Assembly: GCA_027422505.1 (NCBI GenBank)
Contig: JAPQWV010000305.1
Span: forward strand, 62,001-126,000
Direction: 5' to 3'
Source of the DNA: Craterostigma plantagineum
Taxonomy: Eukaryota > Streptophyta > Magnoliopsida > Lamiales > Linderniaceae
Length of the DNA stretch: 64,000 nucleotides
Below are positions 23,432 through 34,349 of the stretch, piece by piece (positions within the stretch are counted from its first letter, which is position 1; every line of letters starts with the position of its first letter). The notes under the pieces are model-generated. The model was not told where the DNA came from, did not search any database, and saw only the letters and a program-made list of their open reading frames with translations. Made by a program: the position numbers and the translations under genes.

Positions 23432-23873
23432 GGGGGTGTTTGTTTTCGGTGATCCAACATTACGGTGATACCCACATCACCGTGATGTGGATCAACGTGA
23501 TATGTCATCATTGTGCTTGTTTTGTGATGATATTTCATTTTGCATATCAATGTGATATTGGAAAATTGTGTTTGTTAAATCGCAGTGATGTATGGGTGAT
23601 GTAAATGTTATATTTAACCTTATGTATATTATAGTGTTTAAATATGTTCATTTTTTGAGGTAATATTTAACGTGATAGTTATTAATATTCGAAAATCAAG
23701 TGTTATTTTTAAGCATTAATTAAAAGCATGTTATATAATTCATCAATAGAATTATTATGTTTTTAGGCTTTAAACATAGATGTTTCAACCATTTACTAAT
23801 TATAAGTATTTTATATAATTCTTCAATATATTTTTTTTATTTTTTTAAGCTTTAATGATTAATCAGTTACTAA

Positions 23874-24731
23874 TTATAAGTATTTTCTATAATCCTTCAA
23901 CATAATTCTTTATTTTTAAGCACTAAATATAAATATTTTAAGATTTAAACATGTTGGTTATTTAAAATATGGGAAAGGATATATAAGGAATGAATTTTAA
24001 TAGATAAGTAGCACTGTCAAAACGGGCCGGCGGGGCGGGCCGGCCCGTAGGCCACCAAAGCCCGCCATTGGCGGGGCGGTCGCGGGTAAGCCCACCTCCT
24101 GGCGGGCCTGGAAATTTAAGGCCCGCCCCGCATGCGGGCGGGTAGCAGGCCTGGCGGGCTTAGCCCGCCAATTTAAAAAGAAATAAAAAAATAAGAAAAA
24201 GTAAGAGAAAATATAAAAAAAAGGAAAAATAATAAAGAATTTAATTTGGAAAAAATATCTATTTTTTATAAACTTTTTTAATTTTAATTTGTTTATGTTA
24301 TTAATTACCAATTATAGCTAAAAAATATAAAAAACATCATAATTTATTTATAAATCTTATATTTATTATTTAATTTTTTGGTGGGCTTACCTGCAGCCGA
24401 CCGGGCCCGCCCCGCCAAAGCCCGCGGCCCGCGCGGGCATGCCCGCTCAGGGCGGGCCTAAAAATATTAGAGCCTGCAGGCCGCGGGCCCGTTTGACAGC
24501 TTTATAGATAAGGAATATACAAAAAATATTAAAAATATCACCCCATCATATAAGTATTTTCTATAATCCTTCAACATAATTATTTTATTTTCCAAGCACT
24601 AAATATAAATATTTTAAGATTTAAACGTGTTGGTTATGTAATTTAAAATATGGGAAATGGTATATAAGGAATGAATGTTAACAGATAAGGATAATTTTGT
24701 CCAAAAAATATTAAAAATATCACCCCATCAC
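23874..24731. repeat. Direct duplication inside the PIF-like element
   Basis: Copy A (23874-24008 plus 24513-24548) and copy B (24549-24731) share long runs such as TAAGTATTTTCTATAATCC and AAAAATATCACCCCATCA. Copy B has CAGATAAG where copy A carries the duplicated TAGATAAG around the MITE, so it serves as a pre-insertion site. Confidence 0.85.
24001..24512. mobile_element. hAT-type MITE nested in the PIF-like element
   Basis: The element at 24009-24504 has ends TAGCACTGTCAAA and TTTGACAGCTTTA (inverted). It is flanked by a perfect 8-bp duplication TAGATAAG (24001-24008, 24505-24512). GC-rich GGCGGG / CCCGCC words lie near both ends and the middle is AT-rich. Confidence 0.92.
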
Positions 24732-25159
24732 GGTGATGGGGGATCACCCTGCTTTTTGGGGTGATTCAAAAGCTGGAATATCATCCCGTTTCGATCACCT
24801 CGGTGATCCTCCATCACGGTGATGAATCATCACCCACGCTAAACAAACGCGGGATCACAGTGATGTTTTGGCGGATCACCCCAAAACAAACACCCCCTAT
24901 ATGTGTGTGCTTTGTAGATATACTCTAATTTTTAATTGAGAATTGTTTAAATTATAAAAACATTAATTTATAAGGATATAATAAGTATATATAAAATAAA
25001 TGGATTAAATTATAATTATACAAATGATAAAATTGTAATTGAATAATTAAATTGACACACAAAGGCACTTAGTCTAATGCCATGCCATGGGGCTTACTAA
25101 CATAGAAAGATTGTTTACATTATTTAATATCACAAATTCGGAACTTGGAAAAAAAAAAA

Positions 25160-25922
25160 GAAATTCATAATCAAAATCCATGCGCTTTACGATTGGCCCA
25201 CGTCTAACTTGATCCCTATTCACCCGATTCTCGACTTGCATACGATTTGTGTACTGATATGAAATAAATCTCATTTGCTCATACATATCTCCGTCTTCAT
25301 TTACCTTTATAATATATATTAATTTAGGGGTGTTCAAAAGTTGGTAAACCGACCATGCCGAACCGATACCGAAAGTTAGGTATAAACCGTATAACGAAAT
25401 TTTTCGGTAATTTCGGTACGGTAATTCGCGAAAAAAACCGAATTACCGAAATATATATAATAATATATAATAATATAAAATAAACAAAATATATAGTATC
25501 CATAGTATATATAATAATATATATACAATTAAACATAAAAATAAAATAAGAAAAAATAACAAAAAAATAGGAAAAATAAGAAAAAAGTAAAAATAGGAAA
25601 AGTAATTTAAAAATACGAAAAAAATAAACATATGAAGAATTAAATATATCTAATGTCATAAACATTAATGTTTTTTTTTTTTTTAAATTAGTTCGGTTTT
25701 TCGGTTATTTACCGAAAATAACCGAAATATTTCGGTAATTACCGAACCGATTAACTTCGGTTCGGTATTGGGTTTGAGATTTTTATAACCGAAATTTCGA
25801 TTACCGAAGGTTCGGTACGGTATGGTAATTACCTTTTTAACACCCCTATATATTATTATAACATATATATAGACCTAATAATGAAGGGTTTATATCTTAT
25901 AAAATTATATATTATCATAATA
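25160..25922 (+). repeat. Copia-1 5' LTR, interrupted by a MITE
   Basis: It matches the 3' LTR in two blocks. One is GATTTGTGTACT through CTCATTTGCTnATACATATCT (25245-25290). The other is ATATATTATTATAAC through TTATCATAATA (25849-25922). Upstream it also shares CTTGATCCCTA but lacks about 70 bases present in the 3' copy. CGTTATCAGCACGAAG, directly after it (25923-25938), stands where the primer-binding site should be. Confidence 0.75.
25325..25848. mobile_element. hAT-type MITE in copia-1's 5' LTR (TAGGGGTG family, divergent copy 3)
   Basis: It starts TAGGGGTGTTCAAAAG, ends TTAACACCCCTA, and has ACCGAA / TTCGGT words throughout both ends. It is flanked by TATATTAA and TATATTAT (7 of 8). The terminus is shared with copies 1 and 2 but the interior differs. 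Confidence 0.8.
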
Positions 25923-26061
25923 CGTTATCAGCACGAAGCTCTAACCAACTGAGGTTCGCCAACGTCATCACTCCGAGCACGGGTTCCGACCATTTGAAGT
26001 TCGTCGACGTCATCACGCCACGGTATAATATACACATTTTATTTTCACATCTTACAACACA

Positions 26062-26140
26062 ATAGCCCGCTAGCTCTCGCGGTAACCCCCACAAACTTGT
26101 GGCGTGAACACCAGATTTCGAGTCCTAGCTGAGCCATTGA
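26062..26140 (+). other. tRNA-like stretch in copia-1's leader
   Basis: A TAGCTCTCGCGGTAA box-A-like word is followed about 40 bases later by a box-B-like GATTTCGAGTCC. It cannot fold into a full cloverleaf by eye. It may be a degraded tRNA or a SINE head. Confidence 0.2.
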
Positions 26141-26258
26141 CTTTTTAATTATGCCATTTTACTCAAATTTTACTTTTTACTTTTATCGCAATAACGTTAA
26201 TATTGTGTATGCTTCGAACTTTTTGTCTTAACCAATTGATATATTCTGTTATAGTAAA

Positions 26259-27250
26259 ATGTCGAATCTTCAAAAGCTTGATATTTTTGCTCTGGATATC
26301 ACGGGCAAGAACTATTTGTCATGGATTTGGGATGCCGAAATCCACCTTGAATCTAAAGGTCTGAGAACTACTATACACGCTGATAATACGACATCGAGCC
26401 AAGACAAGGCCAAGGCCATGATATTTCTCCGTCACCACCTTCATGAAAGTTTAAAGGTGGAATATCTCACTGTGAAAGATCCACTTATTTACGGACTAAT
26501 CTAAAAGAAAGGTACGACCATCAGAGGATTGCGATCCTACTAAATGTCCAATATGAATAGACAAACTTACGGTTCCAAGATTATAAATCTGTAAGTGATT
26601 ATAATTCTGCTATGTTCAGAATTACTTCTCAATTAAGATTGTGTGGTCAGGAAGTTACAGAAGCTAGTATGATGGAGAAAACATTTACCACGTTCCATGC
26701 AGCGAATTTTTTGTTACAACAACAATGTCGTGAAAAGGGCTTCAAGAAATATTCCGAATTAATTTCATGTATCCTCGTTGCTGAACAAAATAATGAGTTA
26801 TTATTGAAGAATCATCAATCACGACCAACGGGCTCTGTTCCCATTCCTGAAGCCAATATGAACACTTATCAAAGTGAACGAGGCAATGGCTTTCGCGGTC
26901 GTGGCAGGTATAATAATCGAGGTCATAGAGGTGGTCGTGGTCGTGGCCGTAGCCGACAGCATTATGGTAATTATGATAATTTCATCAGAAAAGGAAACAA
27001 TGAAAACAAAGAGGAAACCGGCGAACAATAAAAAAGGCGATTCGATGAACCATGTTCTCGTTGTGGTATGAAAGGTCATTATGCTCGTACTTGTCGTGTG
27101 GCAAAACATCTTGGTGAGCTCTATCAAAAATCGCTTGAAAAGGAAAGAAAGTTGAGACTAACTTTATCCAAGATGAAGGAGGTTCTAATATCAATCTCGA
27201 CGATATTCCCCACTTGGATCTTGAAGAATTTATCGCCGATCATAATGAAT
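26259..27250 (+). pseudogene. Copia-1 gag
   Basis: The N-terminus reads MSNLQKLDIFALDITGKNYL and has the copia gag fold start. A stop and frameshift near 26500 separate it from the middle part (26612-27031: MFRITSQLRLCGQEV, FKKYSELISCILVAEQNNEL) and an RG-rich tail (RGRGRYNNRGHRGGRGRGRS). Another shift leads to an intact CCHC zinc knuckle CSRCGMKGHYARTC (about 27055-27096). Gag forms the particle and packages element RNA. Confidence 0.88.
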
Positions 27251-27514
27251 AACAAAGACTTATTATTGTGTATCGTATTGATATTTTATGTACGTGTGCT
27301 GTATTATAATTAATTTTATGTGTGTGTGTGTCTGTATTATCATGAATTTTATGTACGTAAGTGTGCTGTATTATCATGAATTTTATGTATAATTAATAAT
27401 TAATGTGTTGTATTAGTTTCTTGAGGAATGAACACGCGTGGAGATATATGTCTTATGGACAGTGCAACAACTCATACAATACTCACGGATTAAGAAATAT
27501 TTCATCAGATTGAT

Positions 27515-29155
27515 TACTGATAAAATAATAATTTGCATCCATAAACGTGTATTATCATATGTTATTTATCCGAATTAGCTCAAGTATCTTACACTTATGC
27601 AATTATTTATTGATTTACATACTTTGATCCAATTTCAGCTTATTCGAACCATTTTACTATAAACCGACCAAGAAGAAATCATACCAACACATTTTAAAGA
27701 GGACATGAGCAACTCGAGATACACAGTGCGGACTTTCAAAGGGTAGTTAAGGATTTATTATATGCACGGGACAATTGGAGATTTATTCAACCATGAGCAA
27801 CTACTACATACACAATTATTAAAGCTAGAGGGACCCTCAAATGTTGGTGAGTGTGTTTTGCATATCATGGTGGTTGACAAAAAGGACTTGAACAATAAAG
27901 AATAGCAGACTACCTTTGTCGGAAAAGATTAGGAACGGGAATTCAGCTTCCCATGTTTCGTGTGTGAAAGAAAAAACAACGTAAGCACATCTATGAATAA
28001 TGGGAGCTGGTGTTTTACATACGTGGGAAGATGGATACCTATTTAAAGAGAGCACACAGCTGATGTTCATAGCATACCCATCACTGAAGCAAGCACCTCG
28101 TAGCTCTCATCATCGCTGTCATTGATAGACCCGCAGCTCCTGCTCAGACGAGGCAGCCGGGAGTTCGAGTCTTGGAGATCACATATGGTAATCAACGTTA
28201 GTCCGAGGTTAATCGTTGCTTAGAAGAGTATTAAATCTGCCTTTGCCGTTTTCTTTAGCACTTGTTCACCTTGTTACATATATATACAAACATATATATT
28301 TGTTGTTATTGTCAAAACATTATATTCAAGTTTCTTTTATATGATAATCACGTCTTAATCATTAGTTAGAAAACCCATGTTCGCTTGTATTCTTTCGTTG
28401 AGTTTATCCATTATTTTTTTATGCTAAGTGCTTGTTGACGTGAATAAGCAAAAGAGGGAGCAACCATACAGACGTAAGGATATTCCATTTCTTTTATCTC
28501 TTATGCTTGCGTTATTAATTAATAGATCCATTTTAATTAATATGTTTAGCGGCTAATCTTCATAGTCCAAGGATTATTCGAAGCCTGTTTTGTTGAAACT
28601 GTGAGATTAAACGAGCCTACTTTTGTAAGCGCAAGTATTCGTTTATCTGTTAGTAACTTATGTCGATGAGCTTAGGTTAAATAAACAGTGGCCAATGTTT
28701 ATGAGATCTAGGTAAATCAATAGCTAATTAAAATAACAAATCCTTAATTGTTTGTTCGTTTTAATAAGTAGCAAATAATATTCAACTTCTCTACATTCCG
28801 TAAGTGTAAGTTATATTGAAGGTTAAACGGTTTGATTTTAATAAACTGACGTCCGAGTTTATTAGTCAATAATGGGGTCTTTTTCGTATTTAACGCTGTC
28901 GGAATTTTAAATCTTGCAGGGCGTCCCGGAGATTATTTTTCGATTAGGGAAGTAATTATTGAGCGTCTCTTAATTATCGATAAAGTAAGAAAAGATTGGT
29001 TGTTAGGCGTTCGTCGATAACTATAACCGATTATGCTTGCGTTGACATAATATTTTATTAAATCGATGATCAGTTAAAGAAATCTAGGTGGACAATAAGA
29101 TATTTTTATTTCTCGCTCACTATTGCGCCCAAACTTTGTCAACAAAAAAACCCCC

Positions 29156-29227
<72 letters not shown>

Positions 29228-29362
29228 CATCATCATCGATCGAGTTGGAAATTAGAAATAAATCAGCCATTTTCCTTGTGGACACGATCCCTACTTTCAC
29301 TGTACTAGTATATAGTGAAGAAGGTGATAAATTTTATTTTTGGCCGTTTTCGACGCGACTAG
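27515..29362. mobile_element. LTR-like insertion in copia-1's protease (possible gypsy remnant)
   Basis: Both sides of the break lie in protease codons, with TTAC present at both (a possible duplication). Near the right end the sequence CCTTGTGGACACGATCCCT, then ACTGTACTAGTATATAG and TTTTTGGCCGTTTTCGACG, resembles the LTR 3' end plus TGGCGCCGTTGCCGG-type primer site of Tat/Athila gypsy elements. It carries no coding domain. A TTA microsatellite (29155-29227) lies inside. Family assignment is from memory and tentative. Confidence 0.45.
29155..29227. repeat. (TTA)n microsatellite
   Basis: About 24 uninterrupted ATT/TTA units, followed by a short ATC run. Confidence 0.97.
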
Positions 29363-30267
29363 TTACTTAATAAGCAAATGCTAATACTATTTCGAGAATT
29401 ACAAAATTGATTGAAGGCTCTGGAAGAGCAAATATCTTATTATCCGCAGGAACAAATTTGTATTGAAAATGCATTATATTCTTCGAAGTCTCATAGAAAC
29501 TTATTGAGTTTAAAGACATCCGTAAAAATGGATATTATATTGAGACTACAAAAGAAGGTGATAATGAATATCTTCAAATCACAAACCTGATTTTTAATAA
29601 GAAATGTGTTATAGAAAAATTGTCTGCATTATCTTCCGGTTTATACCATGCGTATATTAATACGATTGAGTCGAATTTTATAAACAATGACATATTTGTG
29701 GTGTGGCATGACCGGATAGGCCATCCCGATTCAACTATGATGCGAAGAATAATTGAGAACTCATGTGGACACACTTTAAAAAATAAGAAGATTATTCAAT
29801 CCAATGAGTTATCATGTGATACTTGCTCGAAAGGAAAATTAATCGCTAGACCATCACCGGCAAAATTGAAGAATGAATCTATTACGTTTTCAGAACGTAT
29901 TCAAGGTGAAGTTTGTTGACCAATTCATTCATCATGTGGTCCATTTAAATACTTCATGGTTTTAATCGATGAATCAACTAAATGGTCACATGCATCATTA
30001 TTGTCGACACGCAATGTTGCGTTCGCTAGACTGCTTGCTCAGTTAATTCGATTACGAGCACATTTTCCTGATTATCCAATTAAGAAAATACGTCTTGACG
30101 TTTGTTAGGATCGGTTAACGCATTTACAGGGGGTGAATAAACGGTTGGGTCGTTTTAGATTATTTAACCGGTTTGTGCATTGACTAGTATTCAATCAGTG
30201 ACCGGTCAGTATAAGTGCGGAAGATAATACTGAACGATCAAGTAACCGATATGAAATGAGGTGTGTG

Positions 30268-30565
30268 TGTTGGTCCCGATTGCACCAAACAAGGAATCAA
30301 AGAGGCTTTGATGGAATGAAAAAGGGAGAATTTCTCACCTTCAAGTGTGTGTAGTGTGTGAAAACTAGGGTTAGCCTTTTGATCTTTGATTACCTTTCAA
30401 ATGGTGTTGGTAAAACCTTATATACCACATTAACCCTAGGTATATTAAGGCCTAAACACTAAAGATTAACTAATTACATTCTAGTCCAAAGCCCAAGCTA
30501 AAAAGATAATTACAATATTAATTCCAAGACATGAACTATTGACACAATCACTAAATATCCTAACA
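30268..30565 (-). repeat. Copia-3 left LTR (3' LTR)
   Basis: Starts TGTTGGTCCCGATTGC and ends ATATCCTAACA. It is almost identical to 43870-44166. Confidence 0.97.
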
Positions 30566-30623
30566 ATCTCCCCCTTTGTGTCAATTGTTGGGAGTCTTGG
30601 ATCTTGGGCGTTGTGATGGTGGA

Positions 30624-31962
30624 TTAGCGTGTTAGTGTTTCGCGAAGTCCTAGCTTGAACTCGAAGGCGCAGAGATTCCTTCGAAGGACCATTCGATCAG
30701 CTATCGTGTCAATGAGCTTCGCGAACTTGGATCGGCAGAGTGGATCTTCTTCCGAAAGGATGCGGCAAATCCTCATGAGTTTGTCTTGGATGATGGTGAG
30801 CGTCCCATCCGAGAACTTTGCCACTTCGGAGCAGCGCAGCGCCTCATCTTTCCCATGTAGTTCGAGTAGGCGACCGCCGGATCGTCTCCGTCGATTACAT
30901 CGCCTTCTCGGTAGTCGTCCGCGTTCTTGAAAGATGGGCGAGTCAGATTCACCTTCTTCAGGTTGTGCTCCACCGCCATCTGCAGATCATGGGTGGCGAA
31001 GAATCTGACCTGTCGGAGCATGTGGCGCTTGAGAGCCACATATCCCATGGTGACCGGTTCAGCTCGTACGAGATGTCCAGAACTTCTGAGGACGAGTCTG
31101 AACTGCTTCATGGATTCCAGCATGTTGTACAGGTCACCCAGGCGCAGAAACTTGAAGTCCGCCTCACTGACTTCACTGTAGCTCTCATCCTGCCTCATTA
31201 CTGTGAACACTGGATAGTGGACATGTCCTTTCGACTCTTGGCGGAGGTCAGTGACTTTGCAGATGGGGGCCCGATTCATTTCCAGAGCGATGTTTTCCTC
31301 ATCGGATAGCGTCCTCTTTGTGCACTTGTGGCAAAGAAGGCTCCATCGATAGAGCTTCTTCTTTTCCTCGCTCCAATTTTGGATGTTCATCAGCTCATAT
31401 TCGTCGAAGGTCGTGATGATCTGCTCCTTGCGCCGCCAGATCCTCTTCCTGATCTCTTCTTGAAATGGCGCGGTGATCTTTTTGTTTTCCCACGGTGCTT
31501 CCGGTATATCCACCGTTGGCACATCCGTTTGAGCAGCGGGAGCCTCAGTTTGCTGCGCTTGGAATTGTAGGATGTTCTCGAGGTCGGCTGGTTCAGCGTC
31601 GTATTCCTCTCCGTTCTCGTCGTCTGCGGTGTTGAGCATTAGCGAGGCTTCCATTAGCAGACGTCGAGCGTTTCCACCAACTTCCTGGCTGCTACTGCAT
31701 CGGCGGGTGTGTACAGCAATTCATCGTTAAAAATGTAGGCATCGATCTCGTTCTGTGCGCAGTAGACGTCCTCGGAAGTCAGGTTGGAATCGATAATGAG
31801 AGGGGCATGGCTATGTGGTGGCGAGGGTGTTGCATCGGAGGAGTTTGTGGATTGTGGGGATGGTTGTGGTGGAGATTCTGGTGGTTCGGTTGAGGTGATG
31901 GTTTTGGCGAGGATGATTTGGGTAACGGGTGGTGTAGATGTGGTGGTGGCCTCTAACGTCAA
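30624..31962 (-). CDS. Copia-3 extra ORF region, distal part (unknown function)
   Basis: Minus-strand frames 31962-31654 (Pro/Ser/Thr-rich), 31654-30773 (293 residues) and 30824-30624 overlap and look like one original protein broken by shifts. The 293-residue part has an acidic N-terminus, then TTFDEYELMNIQNWSEEKKK, a conserved-looking VHYPVFTVMRQDESYSE, LRLGDLYNMLESM, MGYVALKRHMLRQVRFF and DDPAVAYSNY. The last frame continues SDGTLTIIQDKLMRICRI. No transmembrane helix or signal peptide is visible, so an envelope protein is not supported. Such frames after pol are known from long plant copia elements. Function is unknown. Confidence 0.6.
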
Positions 31963-32113
31963 TGTGACAGTTAGAGGTTCCGAGATGGTGGGTGGAGACT
32001 GTGTGGAGGTGGTCTCTAACGCCGGTGTGACGATTAGAGTTTCGGAGACGGTAGTGGGTGGTGGTGAGGGTGATTTGGCTAGTGGCTCAGGGTAAATAAG
32101 GTGGGACTTTTGG

Positions 32114-34325
32114 CTAGTGAGGTGTGAGGTTTCTGTTGCGGGTGTCGGAGGGCGGCGTCGATTGCATGAGTCCTTGGGATTGTGAGCCTAGCTGCCTACT
32201 CTCCCCCTCGCGGCGATCTTGATCATCGTCTTGATCGTCGCGCCTGATCCCGCTAGACTCGCCTATAGCACGGCAAGTCATTGGTTGAGTGATAATGGCC
32301 TTCATTTGCTGTTCCTCTTCGTCAAGTTCCGTCATTGATTCGAATCGGGCTCTGAGGATGTAGAAGAGCTCCTTGGCGGAAATGGAGGAGAGAACAGCGT
32401 CTGCGTCCGTAGGTTGCATGGGTGGTGGCGTCTCCGGGGCCACACCTTTGCCTTTATCGATGGTGGACGCATCGAGACGCGCATAGACTTTATCGAGAAT
32501 TGACGCCTCAAGAGTCTTTGCAAACTCTTGAAGACGTGTCTCTAGCGCGGTCTCGGTGATGAATTGGGGTAAATTTGACAAGTTGGAGTCACGAAGAAAT
32601 CCAACTGACACCGGATCGGAGAATATAGCCGATCGGCCGCCCGTTTGCACAGGACTGGAAAAGACGGGGTCACTAAGACTTCCCGTTGGCATCATTGATG
32701 AGACAGACTCAATCGAATGATGGCCTAGGCTCACGGTTGTTGTGATGTTGGCCGTGCTAGGTCTTCCGCTCTCAGTACAGAGACATCACCGAGCATTCTG
32801 ACAGAGTCACGGAGACTCTGTAGTGCGGTAGAAGGTGTATGTGTCCTAGAAACGTATGAAACTATGGGTAGTGAGGGCACTATACTCGATGTGCATGAAG
32901 AGGATACAGTCTGAGGCGAGGTACTGCTTGTTTCAACATCGACCATCTCCAAGTGGGATGTCGATGGTATACGTGGCTCCTCGTGAAATGAAATATCTTC
33001 CTGTAGAGAGGAAGATAAGTGGGTTGGTGGGGTCGTTTGCGTGGTTGAGCCAGATGCCACGTCTTCTACTCGGGAGGTGAACACATCACCTCCTGTACCT
33101 AAGGGTTCGGCTCGGCTTATCTGTGGCTGAGGAGGTCGATCGTGTTTTTGTTTCGATCGACGCTCCGTGGGGCGGCTTACGTCATCCTCACGCGACCGTT
33201 TTTTCGGAACGCGGGTGGAAGAGGATGTAGCGCGACTCGATGACTTTTTGGAGGTGGTGGTGGGGTTTTGGCTAGTCCCGGGGTTAGGAGCAGTGGGGTT
33301 GATCTGCGCCGTAGGGACAGTGGATAGTGGATGAGGGCTTCCACGGAAAGAGGCTGTGGAGGCACGGTATTCTCGGACGTGCAGGTTGGTCGGGTCGGCG
33401 TAGGCGAGAACGTCGTCTGGGATTATCATTGCGTGTCGATCTCTCGCCGGAGTGTTTTTCTTGGCGAACTTCTCGACAGTGGGGATTAGGAAGTGTTCCG
33501 TTGCCGGGCGGATGCGAATGTTGGTGGAGTGCAAGCGGAAATGTTTGATGAGAGCTGGGAGCCACCGCATGTAAGGGACGAAGCGGTTTGTGACTCCCTT
33601 GGCGACCTCCCGGTTGCGACGTTGGATCATGGAGACGAGATCCATCCATATGATGTCGGCGTAGTTGTAGTTGCAGTTGTGGGCGATGCCGGTTAGGATG
33701 GTGAGGATTTGAAAGTTTCCGCGGTCCTGACCAGCATGCTTCCCTGACATGCATTTGTTCACCAGCAGGTACAGCGTTCGCCAGGGTTGAGGTAGATTGC
33801 AGGTGGTGACTTCACTGAGGACAAGTGGGCCCTTCTTCTTCTTGTTTTCTGGTTGATAGCCCAGTCTGTCTATGTCCTCGATGAGTTGTTCATGGGTTGG
33901 TAGCGGGTGGGGTCGTATGGTGAGTAGACAGGGAGTTGAAGCACTTCTTGGACTATCTTGCGAGTGAGGACCACCGTTTCTTGATCAATTTTGGCGGATA
34001 AGGTTTTAGCAAGGTGGAGTGGTCCAGCTATCTACAACGTATGCCAGAATTGTTGAAGATACACTTGTGCTTATGGCTCGCCATGAGTGAGGGCGTGGCG
34101 AAGTGGGTGGCCTTTGAGGATTTCTATAATGATGGGGGCATCGCACCGAAAGCTGTCCAAGTCCACCATGTAATTGTTGGGAATCAAGGCCGCCCATTGA
34201 CTTGTTGGGAAGATCTGCTCGATTGGTGGGACATAGGTAAGCGTGTTGAGCTCGATGCGAGCGATGTCCCTTTGGATTGCAGCCGCCTCAAATGCTTCAA
34301 GTGTACCTTGATCTTTGTTGGTCAT
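32114..34325 (-). CDS. Copia-3 extra ORF region, proximal part (unknown function)
   Basis: Minus-strand pieces: 34325-34071 (AIQRDIARIELNTLTYVPP, FPTSQWAALIPNNYMVDL), a shifted stretch with LPVYSPYDPTRYQPM, then 33762-32731 (343 residues: GIAHNCNYNYADIIWMDLV, RFVPYMRWLPALIKHF, MIIPDDVLAYADPTNLHVRE, followed by a Ser/Thr/Pro-rich tail with basic KKRSRED and KQKHDRPPQPQ). It continues at 32734-32114 with a coiled-coil-like segment (ALETRLQEFAKTLEASILDK). The order fits one large protein with a globular N-part and a disordered, basic tail. Several frameshifts and stops are present. I do not recognise a catalytic domain. Confidence 0.6.
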
Positions 34326-34349
34326 ATCTGTGCTCGACAGTAATTGTAA

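Larger units (their letters stand above)
23432..24897. mobile_element. PIF/Harbinger-like non-autonomous element
   Basis: The ends are inverted repeats starting GGGGGTGTTTGTTTT, then GGTGATCC on both sides. TAT lies on each flank as a 3-bp duplication, which suits PIF/Harbinger size. Subterminal parts contain repeated palindromes of the type ATCACGGTGAT, with CATCACCGTGATG near 23481. There is no transposase. The core holds a direct duplication of about 175 bp and an inserted hAT MITE. Confidence 0.75.
27428..30102 (+). pseudogene. Copia-1 protease and first half of integrase
   Basis: The protease active-site piece DSATTHTILTD is at about 27456-27490. The frame is then broken by inserted DNA until about 29363, where ANANTISRITKLIEGSGRAN resumes the protease C-terminus. 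GAG-pre-integrase follows at 29620-29919 (VVWHDRIGHPDSTMMRRI ... CDTCSKGKL), with the His/Cys zinc ligands present. The integrase core begins (FKYFMVLIDESTKWSH) but has a TGA after GEVC. It ends at copia-2's insertion site. Confidence 0.85.

Noticed and set aside
23997..24311. 104-residue minus-strand frame rich in Phe, Ala and Arg
   Set aside because: It reads through GC-rich subterminal words and AT-rich DNA of the nested MITE; composition artefact.
25324..25665. 113-residue hydrophobic minus-strand frame resembling a membrane protein
   Set aside because: It lies within the AT-rich interior of a MITE; the Phe/Tyr/Ile bias comes from AT-rich codons.
26062..26140. Functional tRNA gene
   Set aside because: The acceptor stem and anticodon arm do not pair; only promoter-like words remain.
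29123..29308. Poly-tyrosine reading frame
   Set aside because: It is only the TTA/TAT microsatellite translated.
30773..31654. Retroviral envelope gene in copia-3
   Set aside because: The position fits, but there is no signal peptide, cleavage site or transmembrane anchor in the frames seen.
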